NCBI GenBank assembly: GCA_002633005.1
Contig: NMRA01000458.1
Coordinates: forward strand, 62,001-126,000
DNA from: Phoronis australis
Lineage: Eukaryota > Phoronida > Phoronidae
Length of the DNA stretch: 64,000 bases
Direction: 5' to 3'
Shown: positions 11,570 to 24,900 of the stretch, one piece after another
Numbering within the stretch: the stretch's first letter is position 1
Layout of the letters: every line of letters begins with the position of its first letter
Made by a program: the position numbers and the translations under genes
Notes under the pieces: model-generated
Seen by the model: only the letters and a program-made list of their open reading frames with translations
What the model was told of the DNA's origin: nothing
Database searches by the model: none

Positions 11570-13313
11570 CCAATATATTTGTCTTACCTCAAACAAAACC
11601 TTTTCTCGTCCACTGTGGTATGTGTGCTTATAAGCGTTTCTAACTAGTTAAGTCAACAGCATGATCACTCTTAGGCAAAGCCATCTGATGCAAAAAAGTT
11701 AAAATCTACCAGGACACACACAAACTACAGCACACTTGACCGTTTCAACACTCTACTAGGAACTTTAAAAGTGACCATATCCTTGTTCCTAAATTGACAG
11801 AGATATTTTATCTAACACTGATAATCCAAAACCAACATCAGCCTGCCCCAATCTTCAAAAATTGTTCTGCTTGATAATTTACATCTGAGCATAGTGACAA
11901 AAACCTTTTGATAGTTGCCATGCTAATTTAAGAGACCTTCCTAAATCAGTTTTGGAAGTAAAGGATTCATCTGCATTTTTTTTTCATAATGCCCACACGA
12001 ATTATAAACCTAGAATTGTCCAATAACCAATTGTATCATATAGATTTGCTAGGTTTCAAGAGAGCTCCTGTTGGTGATGGTTAGAACAATTGTGAGAGGC
12101 CTTGGTTTGAGCTGTATATAGACGATAATCATCCTGCAAATTTGATAGGTCTTAGAGCGTTCCCGGTGGTGGCGGTGGTGGTGGTGGTGGTGGTGGTGTG
12201 AACTGGATTGAGTATACAGACCATAGTATCTGATAGACTAGATAGGTTTCGGACAACGAAAACAAAGCCTTCAATGATGAGTTAGGAACTGGTATCCAAG
12301 CGACAAACTGAAGGTGCAAGGAACTACATCGTCAATGTAAGACAGTGAGAGAATGAGATCACCAAGTTCCAGAGAATGAAAACAACGTTTAAAAACATGG
12401 TTCCAGTCGTTTTATTCACAGAAACCTGGAAAAAATGTCAGCACGTTAATTCAATTTCCAATATAGAAAATGAACTACTGAAAATCATTTTCGATGTTCG
12501 TTTTACAAGGATATGGGTCGTTAACAACACTGAGTTCTCGACATTCGCTCATCCGCGATATTGGGAATATTAAACAGAAATTGGATTTCCTATGAAAAGA
12601 TCGTATCTTTTCAACTTGGACTCACTGCAGCCAAGGGAATCATGTCACAAGACAACTACTTTCATTGTTCAAACTCACGTATTTGGTTGAAATCAATTCA
12701 ATAAATGTATGGGTTTCAAGAAATGTTATAAATTTTACAATGCTGTAATCAAATATCAATTTGAGAGCATTTTACCGGATTACTCTAGTCGATAACATCA
12801 ATACTGGTAATGAAAACCAGTTGGCGTGGATAGAAATATGGCGTGCGATCAGAATACACAGAATGTCGCTCTGGCGTAATATAATACTGCATAATTTCAT
12901 TCGTGAATACTAAGTACTTTACAACACAATACTCTTGTATGTTCATCGTTAAGCTCGATTGTAATGAGTGTCATAAAACGTGGTTACGCGTCGATCGAGA
13001 TGAATGTAATTATGCCGGCTTCCGTTGTCATGGTCTTGTTTATTCAACACTAGTGCCTTCCTAATCTCCATTCAACACTTGACGAGTGCGACCTTCGTTT
13101 TACCCTCATTTTCACATGCTAGCAGATATCAAGGTATCATTGTTAGCGTACGCGTAATCCACAACACAGCCACAGAATTGTCGGGACTTGCCCACAAAAG
13201 CTCAGCAGTTTTCAAAGACCATTTGAGTGATAGGCTGCAATTACGCCTCGGCCGACCATCAAGCGCACTAGTGATAAGCTTTGAATCATTGAAGAAGAGT
13301 TTTTTGGTTACCC
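11570..13313. other. Intergenic stretch before the dynein light chain gene
   Basis: No coding signal apart from incidental short open frames. Contains a GGT-type simple repeat at 12164-12199. Confidence 0.4.
12164..12199. repeat. (GGT)n microsatellite
   Basis: About twelve GGT/GGC units in a row. Confidence 0.9.
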
Positions 13314-13814
13314 ATGGACTTGGATACACGTCGACGGTCCAGACACGGACCGATGTTAGTTCACAACGCTGCTGTAAAATCTAGCCAGAGCTCCGGTATG
13401 CTGAAGGTTCCAAGTTCGGCTGGCAGCCGCCGGCCATCAGTGAAAATGCCAATAAAGATGCTAAACACATACAGCATCGAACCGAAAGACGGAGAAAAAT
13501 TCTGTTTCAGTCAAGCGAAAGAAGTCCTTGAAAATTTGTTGAGGCAATATGCGGACTCGTTTGAATCTGACTGTCCGCGAAAGACTCAGGAGATATGTAA
13601 TGAAATTAAAGACGCTGTAAAAAGTAAGTTAACAATTCCGAGGTATAAAATTGTGTGCGTTGTTTTAGTTTGCGAAGGAATTGGCACTCGGCCTGGACTA
13701 CAGTTTTCCAGCCGATGTCTTTGGAATGAAAAAACGGATAGTTACGCAACAGTGACAGTTGCCGGAAAGTACGCAAGCGTGACTGCGACTGTGTATGCAG
13801 TATACCTGGACTGA
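13314..13814 (+). CDS. Tctex1 domain dynein light chain-like protein (DYNLT2/4/5-like), intronless
   Basis: 166 codons plus stop in one exon. Residues 1-48 are basic and Ser-rich, as in the N-terminal tails of Tctex1-domain proteins. The domain starts at the family motif NTYSIEP (about residue 50) and runs to the end: helix region KEVLENLLRQYADSF, the SEx-IK-VK-like segment NEIKDAVKSKL, the strand IPRYKIVCVVLVC, then SRCLWNEKTDSYATV and the terminal YAVYLD, which corresponds to YGIYFE in vertebrate TCTEX1D proteins. Family members bind dynein intermediate chains in cytoplasmic or ciliary dynein complexes. The ATG at 13314 gives a full-length protein. Which DYNLT paralogue it is cannot be fixed by eye. 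No poly(A) tract follows the stop, so an origin by retroposition is possible but not shown. Confidence 0.85.
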   Translation: MDLDTRRRSRHGPMLVHNAAVKSSQSSGMLKVPSSAGSRRPSVKMPIKMLNTYSIEPKDGEKFCFSQAKEVLENLLRQYADSFESDCPRKTQEICNEIKDAVKSKLTIPRYKIVCVVLVCEGIGTRPGLQFSSRCLWNEKTDSYATVTVAGKYASVTATVYAVYLD

Positions 13815-13964
13815 AAGGACTTTACTGTACTACCCTAGAGGTTTCACCTTTGAACGAGAGTGAAAAAAATCATCACACGCTGGCGCTGGGACTCGAATAA
13901 TGTTATGTTCACAGGGAGTTCTTTGGACAGGCGATGGAAAAGTGTGTTTCTTTTAAAGGGGGAA

Positions 13965-14100
13965 ATGGCCGCGCTTGGCTCAATTTACCTGGGCGTCATT
14001 GTACTGGTTGTTTTGAGTGATGGTTTTGAGATGGAGTGTTACGTTGATACAACGAGACAACTAGTGGATTTTTATAATCAGGCTTCCGGCACATTATACC
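13965..14100 (+). CDS. Candidate first exon with signal peptide (unrecognised, partial)
   Basis: The open frame from the ATG at 13965 starts with MAALGSIYLGVIVLVVLSDG, a typical signal peptide or signal anchor, then about 25 residues including one Cys (ECYVD), and reaches a good donor (ACC|GTGAGT) after 14100, phase 1. It lies 150 bp after the dynein light chain stop on the same strand. I did not find a matching downstream exon, so the gene is unproven. Confidence 0.25.
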
Positions 14101-16060
14101 GTGAGTCAGCTGCCGGTGAACATTATATCGGTCATTCCTTTTAATTTTATTTACGTCGATAACGGAAAGAGCACAGTCACACCGACAATTCTCTCGAAGA
14201 CGCATGAACCTATCAGATATACTCTAGCTGGTTGTGGGCCACTGACTTGCTTACGAGAGCGTTTTGGCATTTGATGCTACTTCTAGTTCTGTGCTTGCAT
14301 GTTCTGTTTAATGGGTGATAAGAACACAATTTCTAGTAAAGATTTTAAAATAGGAAAGTGATTGCAATAATAAAACAAGAAGCAAAATAAAATATTTTGG
14401 ACTTTCTTCAGAATCAGCTATACGTTTTTATCACAGGAGACTACTTTATAATAGTCGTCGATTAGCATTTCGCCCTATTCTCCTGTGCTCTGTCCTCCGT
14501 TAGACGGTGATGAGCGCGAGCGTGTTCGAAGTTGTTTCTGAATGCTCAATGAGCTGTTAGCTCATTGGAATGCTGGATTAACGATCAATAGTCAAAGCCT
14601 AATAACAAAAGTGACGTTTCCGCCTCCGTTTGGCTATTCATCGAAATATATGTCGCTAAACGCTCTTTGCGATAAACATGTATTAATGGTAGTAAGACCT
14701 GCCAGCTTTTGTCAATGTATTTTTTATTAAAAATAGACGTGTTTGTAGCAGAAATTCAAACCTTTGGAAAAGCTCATAAATTATGTCAAGTTTCAATTCC
14801 CAACAACTAAAAAACAAACGAAAATGCAATGAATAACAGGATTCAGCAAACTTAAATGTTCCTGCAACATACGATCCGTTCTATTCTAGTTGGGGAATTG
14901 ATGAGGCTTACCATCAATTAGATAAGATGTAAATGAGTAAATTGCTTGTCATCAAATTTCAAAACAAGTCTTCGTTGAAATGTTTGAAGTTTTGTTTGTA
15001 GTCGAAATACCTCGATGACTTATTAAAAACCTTTGGGCTACTTTTAGCTCACGTATCATAGACACGTCGCGTAAGTTGTCTGTAAGTATTAATGTGCACG
15101 TACCGAAGTATACGTAAGGTTTTATGACGTTTGAAGCGTAAGAAGCACACATTCGGTAAAGTCCCGCGTGATATACATAGATGTCACTCTCTTATAACTT
15201 GGTAAATGGATTCTATTGTTTCAATTCCTTCACCAAATCTCGTTTACGTACATGGAAATTCGACTGAAAACATTTTCATTGTATTATAGTTAAAAGCGTG
15301 TGTGTTTTCCATTAAAAAAAATTAAAAACCTGAAATAGTTCGCGGATTTGGTCAAAAAGGCATAGTTGTTTCTGGGCTGAGTTACACAGACGCAAGAATC
15401 TCGAGAGAGACGCTAGTGTTATCAAGTGTTTCGCTTGCAATAAATGGCGATATTTCGATAAGTCTTGCACGATATTGCGAGGTTCTCACGTCTAGGGTAT
15501 GTAGCCTGGACTGCGCACCTACTCAATTTGAAGCCTGTGGTTCACTGGCGTAGTAGTTGAATAAAACACCCAAAGTTGAGCAGAATTGCACGTTGCACGA
15601 CCACACTTCAGCAGATGTTCGGAGTTTATCAACAACAATATTTCGATTACGTCATGTGAATGTGGTTTTCTTTTGCATTTAGTTTCGTAAAAATCTGCGA
15701 GGTAGTGACCCTGGACTTCCCGGCAAGTAGAACCATCGGTCCTTCAAGTACCATTTACGGTGGCATTGTACAGTTTGAGTGTAGACGCGCACAAGGTGCT
15801 ACTGTACAGTTAGACTGTAGGCGCGCACAATTCTGCACCTCGTGGAATAGCTCAGGTTTGGCTGCAAGTTTGTCATGAAAAGTTTTTTTAAGGAGATAAT
15901 GCCGATTTTAAAACGAAGCAATACGCATGGTACCACTGAATAACAAGGTTACAAATTATTTTGGCGAACTCAATTAATTTTGTCATAGAAGTATTGTGTA
16001 AATCGCTGGTCCTATGTACATGGGTGACACAGCGCAAACTAGAGCAACTGTACTAACAAG
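14101..16060. other. Intergenic, no gene seen
   Basis: No supported exon. A short imperfect direct duplication at about 15766-15832 (GTACAGTTTGAGTGTAG and GTACAGTTAGACTGTAG, each followed by RCGCGCACAA) is the only structure noted. Confidence 0.4.
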
Positions 16061-16072
16061 AGCGCCCACCGT

Positions 16073-17360
16073 GTGAATGGTATACCCATTTCCACTAAAC
16101 CGAGCACTGCTATTAAACCTGATAATTATTTCTCGAGGGAGTCACCTTTCATCATGATTCTTCAAGAAATTTGCTTAAGTTTTAAGGAACTCGATTCAAA
16201 GTTTTTCAAATTTGTATGGGACAATAAGGTAGAAAAAAATAAAAGAAACTTCTTGGTTAGCAAGATTGAAGCAGGTAGATTTAAAATGTTAAATATTATG
16301 ATATTCAACAAAGCTCTGAAGTTGACTTGGTTTAAAAGATAGGTTTCTACAAATTCTAAATGAGTAAACATGTTTGAAATCGAGACGGCTTTAGAAACCA
16401 GGAAATGTATCGTTTATGGTAACGATTGCAACAAAAGCAAACCGGGTATTAAAAACCTTTTTCTGGATTTAAACACTTGATTTTTGGTCAAGCCTAATTT
16501 ACAAAGAAACTAATTGTTTTTGTAATGCAGAAAACGTGTAATCCTCAAGTTTGTGGTATAGCAGTGAAACAAGTTGGAGACAAGACCACATCTTCTATTA
16601 TTAATGACCTCTTGAATGAGCACAATTATTGTTTTTGCTCATACTGTGAAATCAACAGAACGTTTTTGCTCAGATCCAATTTTAGAGTATACTTCAATGA
16701 TTAAATCTGTTCAATCATTTATGGTTACGTTATCTGCAGATTTTGATCTGTTGCATGAGACCATTGGTCCGTTGATGCCATTCAATATGTTTGATATTGT
16801 TAACAGTTCAGACTCTAAATCTTTTTACAAATTACTATGCAGAAATCCACATCATGTTGTTCCAACAGCTCAAGCTAGGTTTGTTGAAAAAAGGTTGCTT
16901 TTGAGGAAGAGTCCTGGAAAATGTATTGTTCTCTACCTTTTGAATGTTCCTTAGACACTTAATTGATACGTTTGCAATACAAAGTTCTACATAGAATTCT
17001 GGTAATCAATAGTTTTTTTTTTTGTATAAAATTGAGATATTTGACTCTGACAAATGTTCATTTTGTAAAGTTGAGACTGAAACTCTAGAACACGATTTTA
17101 TGACTGCAAAACAGTTTGACATTTTCTGTCAGAAAAAGAAATCCGTGTGCCGCTCTAAAGAGGAAATTTTAATTTTCATATTACCAAAAGAGAACTACTT
17201 TTTGGTAATATTTCCGAAACAAAAAGTTCAATTATCAAACAATATTCAAGGTTTTGATGCCAAATATTTTTGATTTCATTGGAATGTTGAAATTTGAATT
17301 CAACTGTCAGAAATGTCTGCTTTTGAAAAATGTTTTTACCAAAGAATATAGTAAGCATTG
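16073..17360 (+). mobile_element. 3' fragment of a dead LINE (L1/Tx1-like reverse transcriptase C-terminus)
   Basis: Three blocks in the expected order but different frames. 16180-16341 encodes FKFVWDNK ... FNKALKLTWFKR, matching the conserved post-RT segment of L1-group LINEs (FKFLWNNK ... FNKALKxSWIKR). 16560-16960 has INDLLNEHN and a KSFYKLL ... QARFVEKR segment. 17022-17090 has YKIEIFDSDKCSFCKVETETLEH, the CCHC-like C-terminal motif (SDxCxFC ... ETIEHLF). Frameshifts and stops between blocks show it is inactive. Upstream endonuclease and RT core are absent, as expected of a 5'-truncated copy. The 3' limit is approximate. Confidence 0.75.
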
Positions 17361-20300
17361 GACACCATTATCCCATGTCTTCTCTGGAGAGCATACGTGA
17401 TTAGTTAAAAACAACTTGGTGTGCATGTAAGTATGGTTGTGTGTATGAATGTTCTTTCCTTTCATGTATACGCGCTGTATATAAATTTTGTGAATTTAAC
17501 CATTGAAAAAAGATATTTGGAGGATGAGAAAACAAAGGCCAAATGACACAAAACCAATAGAAAACCACTAGGATCGCAACGTTGGCCAAATAAAACCGAA
17601 ACAGGGCAGGTGCTGATTGTCTAACCTATCTGCCAAAGGAACTTGGTTCGTATCAAGAAAAACAAAATTGCCACTACTAGGCGACTCTGCAGTATTCAGA
17701 TTCGTTACTTGTGCTCTTCTCACATGACAAATTTCAGGAAGATCCATCAAGGAACTTGTTATAAGCAATAGGCAAAAAATTAACTTGGCACAAGTGGGCG
17801 TCGCCAGCCATGCACTTCCCAAAAAGTACACAAATGCCAATTTTCATAACGATCGTTAACGTGATTAGGCTGATAAAGAGATATATATCAAAAACAATAC
17901 ATGGAATACATTAAAAAATTGGAAAGTGTTTTTAAAAGGCTCTCGCATTCGATTTTCCTAATGTTGATGCGCGTGGTCATAAAAGAATAAAAAAGCAACA
18001 GAAAAAAATATATTACTTTTCTGGGCACTATAAAATTAAACAGTCGATGAAACAGTTTTAGGGCCGATATTCAAGATTAGGCCGAAGCCTAGATTATACG
18101 CGAACCATTCTTGAATGTGACGCCCCGGACATGGCCGCATACCGTTTATTATTTAAAATATTCTAAGTTCGTGAAGGTTATAAGCTCGCATAATATGTCG
18201 AGACATAGTGCATGTGCACTCAATTGGCAATTTAAATTTTAATCACTGACTGTAATTCAAAAATGTTGACATTTTCTTTGAAATGCATTATTGCTGATAT
18301 TCATATACATGTAGGTGTATTGGCCGTATACATTTACGGAATTGAAATCAAACGTGTTTCCTTCCATTATCCCGTACGTGACTTTAAAAGGGGATTGAGC
18401 ACACCAAAATGTCGGGAAAATACGTTTAGAATGCCAACCCCTCTTTAGTAAAATTACTCGTTTTGCCACAAAACGTGTTCCCATAAATTCATCATGTTCT
18501 ACAGTTGGCATTACTTCTCGTACTTTTCCAAAATTTATTGTGACTTGTTAGATATTCCGTTGATTCATTTAACGAAGGCGCCTGCACAGCGTGCCGAAAT
18601 AAATTAGTTGCACCATAACATTCGTCTTTCACTAGCCTGATATAAAGTGGTCTTGCGTAATCTCGCCAAACTGGCAAGAAAGTTGCTCCGTGGAACGCAC
18701 ACCAAACGATGTTTAAACAAACCGCGGTGCAGCCCTTTACTAGTTTTACTATCTCCCTGAACTGCACTTCCGGCCTGCGTGACTACATATACCGTAAATG
18801 TGCGTACTCAGACCCATAGACCAACATCCGAAATAATGCGTTCTTCATAGAAAATCCTTTGCACAGGTGTTCCTCAGATAGGCAGTCGCCTCTCTCTTGT
18901 ACATGTGCATGCCTTGAACGTGCTGTTCGTCGTCTGTTTTCTCCACTTCGGATTACATGATAATTATTGTTATGGAATTAAAGTTTACACTTTAAAAAGT
19001 GACAAATTTCATTCATGTAACGTTTTATATTGGCTGCTAGGGCTTAATAAGTGCTTTGACATGCTGACGAATACGCTTAATTATAATTAAATTTAGCCCT
19101 GCTTAACATATACTATGGTGTGTGGACCTAAAAAGGGTCAAATAAACAAGCGTTCCGTCGAAGAAACTAAATTTCATTTTAGATCACAAGGTGAGAGGTG
19201 ATTTTAATCCTGCAAAGAACTGACTGTCCCGCAATGCTCTAGACCATATCAAGCTAATAAAACAACACGCCCCGTGACAAGTCAACTTGTAGTGTCCAGT
19301 CTCAAGCAATAACGAGCTGCCAGTTCTTTTCAATCTTGCAAGTCACATTCCTTTAGCTAAGGAACAACTTGAAACTAATTTCATAATGGTTAGTGGTGTA
19401 AATGAATTTTTGCCGCCGAAGGTGGATTTATAGGCACTTTAAATATAACATCTAGACATTAACTAAATAACTTATCCAAAGCGCCTTACTGTGGCAGAGC
19501 AGTGAGCCTGCCACACTCTTGTCAGAAAACAGTAGCTCTCACACTTGCTGGCTGCTTATTGGCAGGTTTGTCAGACTTTTGGGGAGAAATTTGAAGTAAT
19601 ATTCTAACTTCCCTGTTGTTACGAAACATACCTGAGATGCGTTACGTAGAGCTAAGACATTTGCTCCAAAGACGGAGGATACGACTGATAAAGCGGAAGA
19701 ATTTATACACCAGCCGGTGTCAAAAGGCTAGAATAAATCAGCGAAATTAACCTAATTAAGCAAAGGGAGGGATTGACAATGGGATGTATTCCTATGTTTT
19801 TTTAGTCAATGAATCACTATATGTAGCAGATGGTGAGTTTTTGTTCACTACATCTTAGTCGGGATCATGCAGAAGACGTTTCCCCCCTCTCATTATTCTA
19901 CAATATGAAAAGTCGCCTATTCAATTAAATTGAATCCACCTGAACAGTGGTACTTGCAGGAAATACAGTCAATAAATATTTTGAAGGGACTGAATCATCC
20001 CCTGGAGAAAAGTACACGCATTACTTTCTGCTTTACTGCAGGGGTATTGTACTCTCGGCCAAATGTAAGGATTTAAAGTTTATGGCAAAATGGGATCCAG
20101 CAAACCTGTCGGTAGCACCGCATCTGTAAAAGCTTATAATATACAGGCTAGGTGTTACGCTGGGCCTCGTTTATCTTAGCCAATGTATTATACTGTCCTT
20201 CATTTTGAGAAAGATTTGAGAGTAACAAAATGTAATTACTTATTTTGACATTTTTGTTTAATTTCCAACAGCAAAATTTTACAAAATATCTATTATCATA

Positions 20301-21972
20301 CACACAAAAAATGTTTTGATACATTAAAAACATTTTAACGCATCATTTTAGTTGTGGCCTCCTATCACGAGTACCGGTTGCGCTGCTTTGGTGTACAGTC
20401 ATAGCTATTTATAAACCAAACAAAAAGCTAAACAGTCCTAAACAGCGAAAACGGGGCTAATGTCGACGATTTGTTTAATAAAACTTGTATGCTTTTCCAG
20501 AACACAAAACACATCAACGAACTATGCCAAACTTGTTAAAGCGTTGTTTTCATTTGGACGACTATTCTTCTTTGACTTCCAACGTGTCGCCATTGAAAGT
20601 ATTGTTCGCGTGCTCACCAGGGGGAGCAACTTGGGTTTCTTTTGACTAGTGGGACGTTGCCATTCAATATTTTAGAACGCTTGCAATGAGTCTTTGTTTG
20701 ATATGGTCCAAAAACAACATCACGCTTTCTTAGCCACAATATCATATTAGGGCAAACAGACGAATGTGATTCATACGAGTGTTTAACTTATGCATAAGCT
20801 TTACCAGGATTCGCAACCTGGATACTCTATAATCGCTTGGTCTTGGGACTGAACATGCCATGCTATCGAGAAAAAAAGAGTGTGCGCCAAAGACAGACGG
20901 TATTTTTAAAGGTAAGATGGACAACTACACAGACGCAGACTGTTTAGACCATAAAATAAGACAATAAACCCAATGACAAGTTGTGGTCAGTCAACATCAT
21001 CCACAGGAGATGTTTGGCACAATAATCTATGGTTATACACTTAGTTTTCATACACGTTAGATTTCAGATCCGCAAAATCCGCATCAGACATGGTAGTAAC
21101 CTTGGCTTCAAAATGTGAAAAACTAATATACAAAGATCTCAAAAACTCTCAGGCTTGGTGCACCAGCTGGAAAGTTCAAGTTCAAGCGCCCGACAAGTTA
21201 AGGATGTTAGAGGAAGGAGCCTGGAGTTCGTTCAGTTTGTATGGAATATTAACATTTTGTGTCTGGGTGTACAGTTTACGTACGCAGCTCTTGGGATTTG
21301 TACCGCGTGTTTGGAGTCCGGTGGTCTGGCACTGGCGTTTAGAGGATAGTCAAGATGGAATAATGGTAGAGGCACAGCAATGGAATTTGGTTCCAGTCCT
21401 TGTTAGACTACATCTGGACAGATATATGTAGCTTAAACGCACATAGATTGCGGTGGCTCATGCGCGTACCCAAGGGGGGCTCAGAGGGCTCAAACGAGTC
21501 CCCCATTCGCTGAAGTGGGCAAAAGTCCACTAAAAAGGCAGAAATTACCAAAATTCGGCGAATGCACAATTCATAGCTCTGAACGTACCCCCTGAACCTT
21601 AGTACTAAGGTCTACATTCTCAAAAATTTGAGCCCCCCCCCCCATTAGTTTTGTTGCGCGCATATAGCTTGCAGGAAATTTAACAGCGTTTAAACTGACA
21701 TAAACCCGCGTCTACCGCTTAACTGTTGATTTAGAACACTTAAAATTGGGGATGAATCGAAAATTCGCTTTAGCTCTTAACTATGCTCAATACATTGGCT
21801 TGTCACGGGTCTCATTTTATGCGCTGAGCAACTTCTCGCGCCGTGAAGATCAGCTAGTTCTCTCTTGGCACTTCTAAGCTAAGTAAGAAACAAGCTGATC
21901 CTCGTTTTATACAAATAAATCAAAAGTTAGTTTCTTTGATGGGATGCGAATTTGTAGTAAATTCAAATCGGA
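17361..21972. other. Long intergenic stretch
   Basis: No gene I can support. Notable only: a possible mini-exon at 19115-19190 (see findings) and a repeat at about 21465-21655 with G-runs and C-runs (GGGGGGCTC near 21474, CCCCCCCCCC near 21635), which resembles other low-complexity ends of DNA transposons. Overlapping open frames around 21090-21430 are not supported by any homology I recognise. Confidence 0.4.
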
Positions 21973-24900
21973 CTAAGATTTATAACTTTCTTCTCTAGGC
22001 GATAAAGAGTCTATCTTAGGTAAGTTCACTTGTAGACAGTTTCTTTCTTCCGGTTCTCCTTTCACCAATGAATCTGTCGGTGACTGTGTCGCTCTAACTG
22101 CCCACTCGGGAATTTCTTCTTCCTCCAGGTATTCAGTCCTATCTGCAGCTTCATCATTATCCTTTGCCTCTGTGGTCGGATGATTGCATTCCATAACTGA
22201 TTCTATCATCCGCGCTGTACTTTCACTGGCAGTGTCTGTGTTCGTAGAACCTGCGCAGTCATACTTATCAAACGTCGTGTTGGGCGGTGCCAAGTAAGCT
22301 CCTGTAGTGTTGCCACGAGTCTCGGTTCGTCTACTTCTTGACAAGAAGTATTTTCGATAATTCTCTGAAGATTTGGGGTCCTTTTCTTCAGTAACTGGAG
22401 TGTCTTCTCGCTGAGGTGTCCTCACAACTGTTCTAGACAAGGGGCGGTATTTGCCTCTTTCTTGTTTAAGAGGTCGAGACAAACTTCGCTTTGACGTGTC
22501 TTGTGTTTCTGCAGTCACAGCAATTGACACGTTCACACGAGACAAGCCAGCAGCATCATCGTCCTTCTCAGAAGACACGGGATTGCCTGTAAGAACATAC
22601 TGGTAAATATTTCGGGCCAACGAAATTTATCAGGAGGTTGCACACCACAAAGCGCGCAGATGATGTGAATTAGAATCAGACAAGTCACTGCGAATTTTAG
22701 TTTGTATGGGCCTGTATAGTCAAAGGTCGTAAGTTCGGTCGTATCTACGAGTTAGTAGGTCGTAAGCACGTCATTGTTAAAGCAACGCTGCGTTTTTAGA
22801 GGATTGAAAATGTTACATGCCACGGTAGTTTTTTATATTCAGAGCTAACGATCACCTTCACGAAAAAGTTTAAAGAAATGTGTTGATCGTGCAACCGGCT
22901 TAGCTCAGACCAGGGTAAAGTTCAGTAACGCTAGCACCTACGCTAGGTCCTCGCCAAAAAGCAAGACTGCGAGATTACCTCAGATATTGCCGAGTACACG
23001 TGATTTTTGGGTAGATCTTTCTAGCCGGGAGACAGCTACTGAACTTTACCCGGGGTTATGACCTTTGACGAAACGGGCCCCTTTATTCAGGTAAAATGCG
23101 ATACTCAGGTGCAGCGCCTAAGTGGATAACTATACCATATCAACGATTGATTCCTAGCTTTAATGCATGTTTACACAAATAATTATATTTCTGTTTAGTA
23201 ATGTTGTTCAACTGAATAAATATTCGGGTAGATTTAAATGTCGCAGTTATGCTAAGGTTATTAAGATTACTGAAGTTTTGTCATGACTTGGTAATATACT
23301 AAATGAACTCCAAATTATGGCTTAAATGTGTATTCCGTACAAAGTTAGGTGTGTCTCTTTGATTAAGTGCTCGAGTACAGTTTACGTAGATGCGTTGCTA
23401 GTTCAAGGTCGCACTCGATAAACCTTCGAGCTAAAAACTCAAGTTTAAATTCGAGGTTAAAAACTTAGACTTCAACGTATACTTTTTAACGGCGAGTTTC
23501 CAAAAACTAGTGGTGTAAGAACATGATGTCTAGTCTAAATACACTGGCACCACGTTTCAGTCAGTCATTTCTTCGGCCATCGTTAGAAGAATGAACTCGA
23601 GTATCTGGTGCACACAAGGTGAGCACTTGGATTATATTTTTCCTAGTAAATGGCGAAGCTTGAACCTGAGTCATCAGTGGCCTAGTGGTGAGAGTGCTGG
23701 ATTGGCAAGCGAGAGTTCCCAGGATCAACCCCGGCCATCTACCAGGAAAATTTTATCCGGCTAAACGACCACCATCAATGCATCATATACCCGTGCTTTT
23801 TCTTCTAAGAACGCTATAAAACCTGAATGGTCGACCGAAACGTAGTGGCAACGTAAATAGGCTAGTTGTTGGTGAAAATAGACCATGAGATTTTAGACAA
23901 GACTTTTAATGAAATAGTCATCAAATGAGAATTATAGTATAAGGTTTTCATCCATTTGATCGAGGGCAATAACGTGCCTATATTTTGAGAACCAGCTTGA
24001 TGCCCATTATTTAGTGGAGAAAACTGGTTCTCAAAATTCGGGCACGTAATATCATACCATTTACCTGATCGAGCACAGAATAATAGACTCTTATTTAAGT
24101 TTGTACTTGGTTGAACATATACATTTTAAAATAACTTGAAATTCCAGTTCTGGTTCGGAAATTAGACACCGCCGAGGCCCAGAATTACAGTGGCGTGCTT
24201 GCGAATGATTACATCATAGTTCAAAAAGTCCAATTTTACTTTACCTGTTTTCGACGAAAACCTCACGGTTAATGCCGGCATCGTGTCCACTTTTCTTGAA
24301 AAGCTTCTGCTCCTCTCATGTATCTGCTGTTTGCTGATGTAGGGTAAAGTCAATGTTTTTCTTTTGGTGGGAAAAGATTGGCCTTTGCTTTGATTTTCAA
24401 CAACTTCCGGTTTCTTAAGTGGTCTGCATCCGCAGATCCGAGGAGAAACTTTCAGTTCGTTTTTAAGTCCGTATGTGTTTCTGTATACGTTATCTGGAGC
24501 TGAACTTGTCTTCAAGAAATTAGCAGATGGTGTCCATTCATAGCATTGTAATTTTGTCAATTTAGTACCGGAATCAGTCGCTGGCGCGTTAACAGCTGCA
24601 GAAGTAAATTTATATTCTGCACTAGGTTTTCGTAAGTTTTTGCACTCGAGGAAGTTGTCAGTAAAAGTATACGAGCGGGCGATTTGCGCTTTGTTTGAAC
24701 GTGTTGCATCATGGCCAGAACTCACATTATGAAGCACAACTGGCCACGTTTTCTGGCGCAAAGTTTTCCATTCATATGTCAACTCATTATGGTACGTTAC
24801 TATGGGAACACCAAAGATATTCCGGGGACTGAAAGTGAGCTTGTGGCTACTCATCTTGGACTTTCCATGGAAGCTGGCGGGACTTGTGTTGATCGTCGAG

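Noticed and set aside
21090-21431. Two overlapping open frames, one with a hydrophobic stretch
   Set aside because: No homology recognised, no good splice context, and both frames open at once, which speaks for chance.
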